DNA from: a candidate division SR1 bacterium
GTDB taxonomy: Bacteria > Patescibacteriota > Gracilibacteria > Absconditabacterales > Absconditicoccaceae
DNA: 64,000 nucleotides
NCBI GenBank assembly: GCA_026397475.1
Contig: JAPLUT010000006.1
Coordinates: 124,001 to 188,000, forward strand
Direction of reading: 5' to 3'
The number at the start of each line of letters is the position of its first letter. Position 1 is the stretch's first letter. Positions 63,323 to 64,000 of this stretch are shown piece by piece. Under the pieces are notes generated by a model that was not told the origin of the DNA, made no database searches, and worked only from the letters and a program-made list of their open reading frames with translations. The position numbers and the translations under genes were made by a program.

Positions 63323-64000
63323 TTATAATAACTTCAATTCTTTCAATACTTTCTCGTACTTAGTATACTCATTTCCAAACTTTTTTTGCATATAGAGTTG
63401 TAAAATGTTCTTTCGATCAGCGAATCCATTGAGGTCGTCAGAAGAGACTTTGAAAGTTTTGAGTAAGTTATCTACGTTTTCTATATCTTTTTTTAACCTT
63501 ATATCTTTGCAGGATTTGCGAAGTTCGGGGTCGATGAGGGTATCCATGGTGTCGTAGTCAATCTGTTCGACCTTGAGAGTCAGTGAAATATTTGTGAGAT
63601 TTGGTTTCAGGTCTTCTTTAAAAGTAATGTTTCGTGCGGGAGAACTGAAATAACTTTTATTCATTTCGTTAATCGCTTGAAGCTCTGTGAGCAGGTCTGT
63701 CTCGTTCAATGTTTCTTTGCTTCTGATAGTAATTTGTGGATTGATCATGAGAGGAATTGCTATTACTTTTTTATTTGCTGGAGTATATTGAAAGACGTAT
63801 TTATTCTGATTCGTTTCTAGTGGGCTTGTAGACCAGACACTTCATAAACAAAGATAGTTATTATGTGTGAAGGGTTGATGCAAATGTCCAGAAATAAGTT
63901 TGGTGTTTGGAATATTTAAAAATGATTCATTGAGCGCAATGTCTTTGTAAGAAAACTTTGATTTCTGTCATGGAAAAGCCGTTCCGTTGATGTAGTAGTG
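63323..64000 (-). CDS. Metallophosphoesterase (SbcD/Mre11-like), 3' part
   Basis: The gene enters from the right edge; 225 C-terminal residues are visible. The motif GHLHQPF with later LCLGSVW (Gly TGA) is the C-terminal metal site of calcineurin-like phosphoesterases of the SbcD/Mre11/YfcE kind ('GH.H.p......~.GS'). A helical and beta C-terminal domain (SLTLKVEQIDYDTM) follows, as in nucleases of this class. The N-terminal metal motifs (D.H, GD, GNH) lie outside the window, so the call between DNA exonuclease and another phosphoesterase stays open. Confidence 0.72.

Overview
The window reads as chromosomal DNA of an uncultured Patescibacteria (CPR) bacterium that uses genetic code 25, in which UGA encodes glycine. 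That points to the Gracilibacteria (BD1-5) or Absconditabacteria (SR1). With TGA as stop, almost every core gene breaks into pieces. With TGA as Gly the pieces join into full-length FolD, SecA, GatA, RuvB, Ndk, CopA, PilC and others, and TGA falls on invariant glycines: Walker A of SecA, RuvB and a TraG-like ATPase, the GGSSGGS amidase motif of GatA, and the zinc motif of SecA. The DNA is AT-rich. Genes are dense, often overlap by a few bases, and are separated by clear intrinsic terminators and many short palindromic repeats. All coordinates here assume UGA = Gly.

Layout. 1-5.2 kb: a leftward operon of three large genes, an AAA+ ATPase followed by two unrecognised proteins. 5.3-13.5 kb: WG-repeat protein, folD, a CorA-like transporter, a P-loop protein, a pirin and unknowns. 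13.6-16.7 kb: a TraG/VirD4-like ATPase with a C-terminal S1 RNA-binding domain. 17.1-17.9 kb: a truncated PriA-like gene. 18.0-19.7 kb: three small leftward genes, each with its own terminator and without UGA codons. 19.9-22.4 and 30.5-33.3 kb: type IV pilus assembly genes (PilN/PilO-like, PilC, four pseudopilin-type proteins). Between these two blocks, on the opposite strand, lies a copper-handling cluster (23.9-29.9 kb: CsoR, His/Cys-rich secreted protein, HMA-SafE-cupredoxin fusion, cupredoxin, CopA) and two unknown genes.

33.4-42.4 kb: a YidD-Fmt fusion gene interrupted in frame by a DUF559 endonuclease element with inverted-repeat ends, then holA, a secreted protein, a degenerate glutamate-racemase-like gene, a histone H1-like protein and secA. 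42.4-47.4 kb: a leftward operon with a second TraG/VirD4-like ATPase, two paralogous helix-hairpin-helix proteins and a C39-like peptidase. 47.6-51.5 kb: membrane proteins, gatA, tRNA-Arg, tRNA-Val and two damaged tRNA copies carrying hairpin insertions. 51.6-60.5 kb: a TPR-SpoIIE phosphatase, two secreted surface proteins with matching promoters, ruvB in an operon with an SLH-domain protein. 60.7-64 kb: ndk, rpmE, a PH-domain-like protein followed by a 226-base pure-purine minisatellite, small genes, and the 3' part of a metallophosphoesterase gene.

Together the genes suggest a small cell with an S-layer, a type IV pilus/competence-type machine, Sec export, copper defence, and two conjugation-type ATPases. 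This fits a host-attached or predatory lifestyle as known for Absconditabacteria, though lifestyle cannot be read from the DNA. The most unusual items are the DUF559 element inside fmt, the S1-TraG fusion, the AAA+ operon, the hairpin-invaded tRNA copies and the homopurine array.
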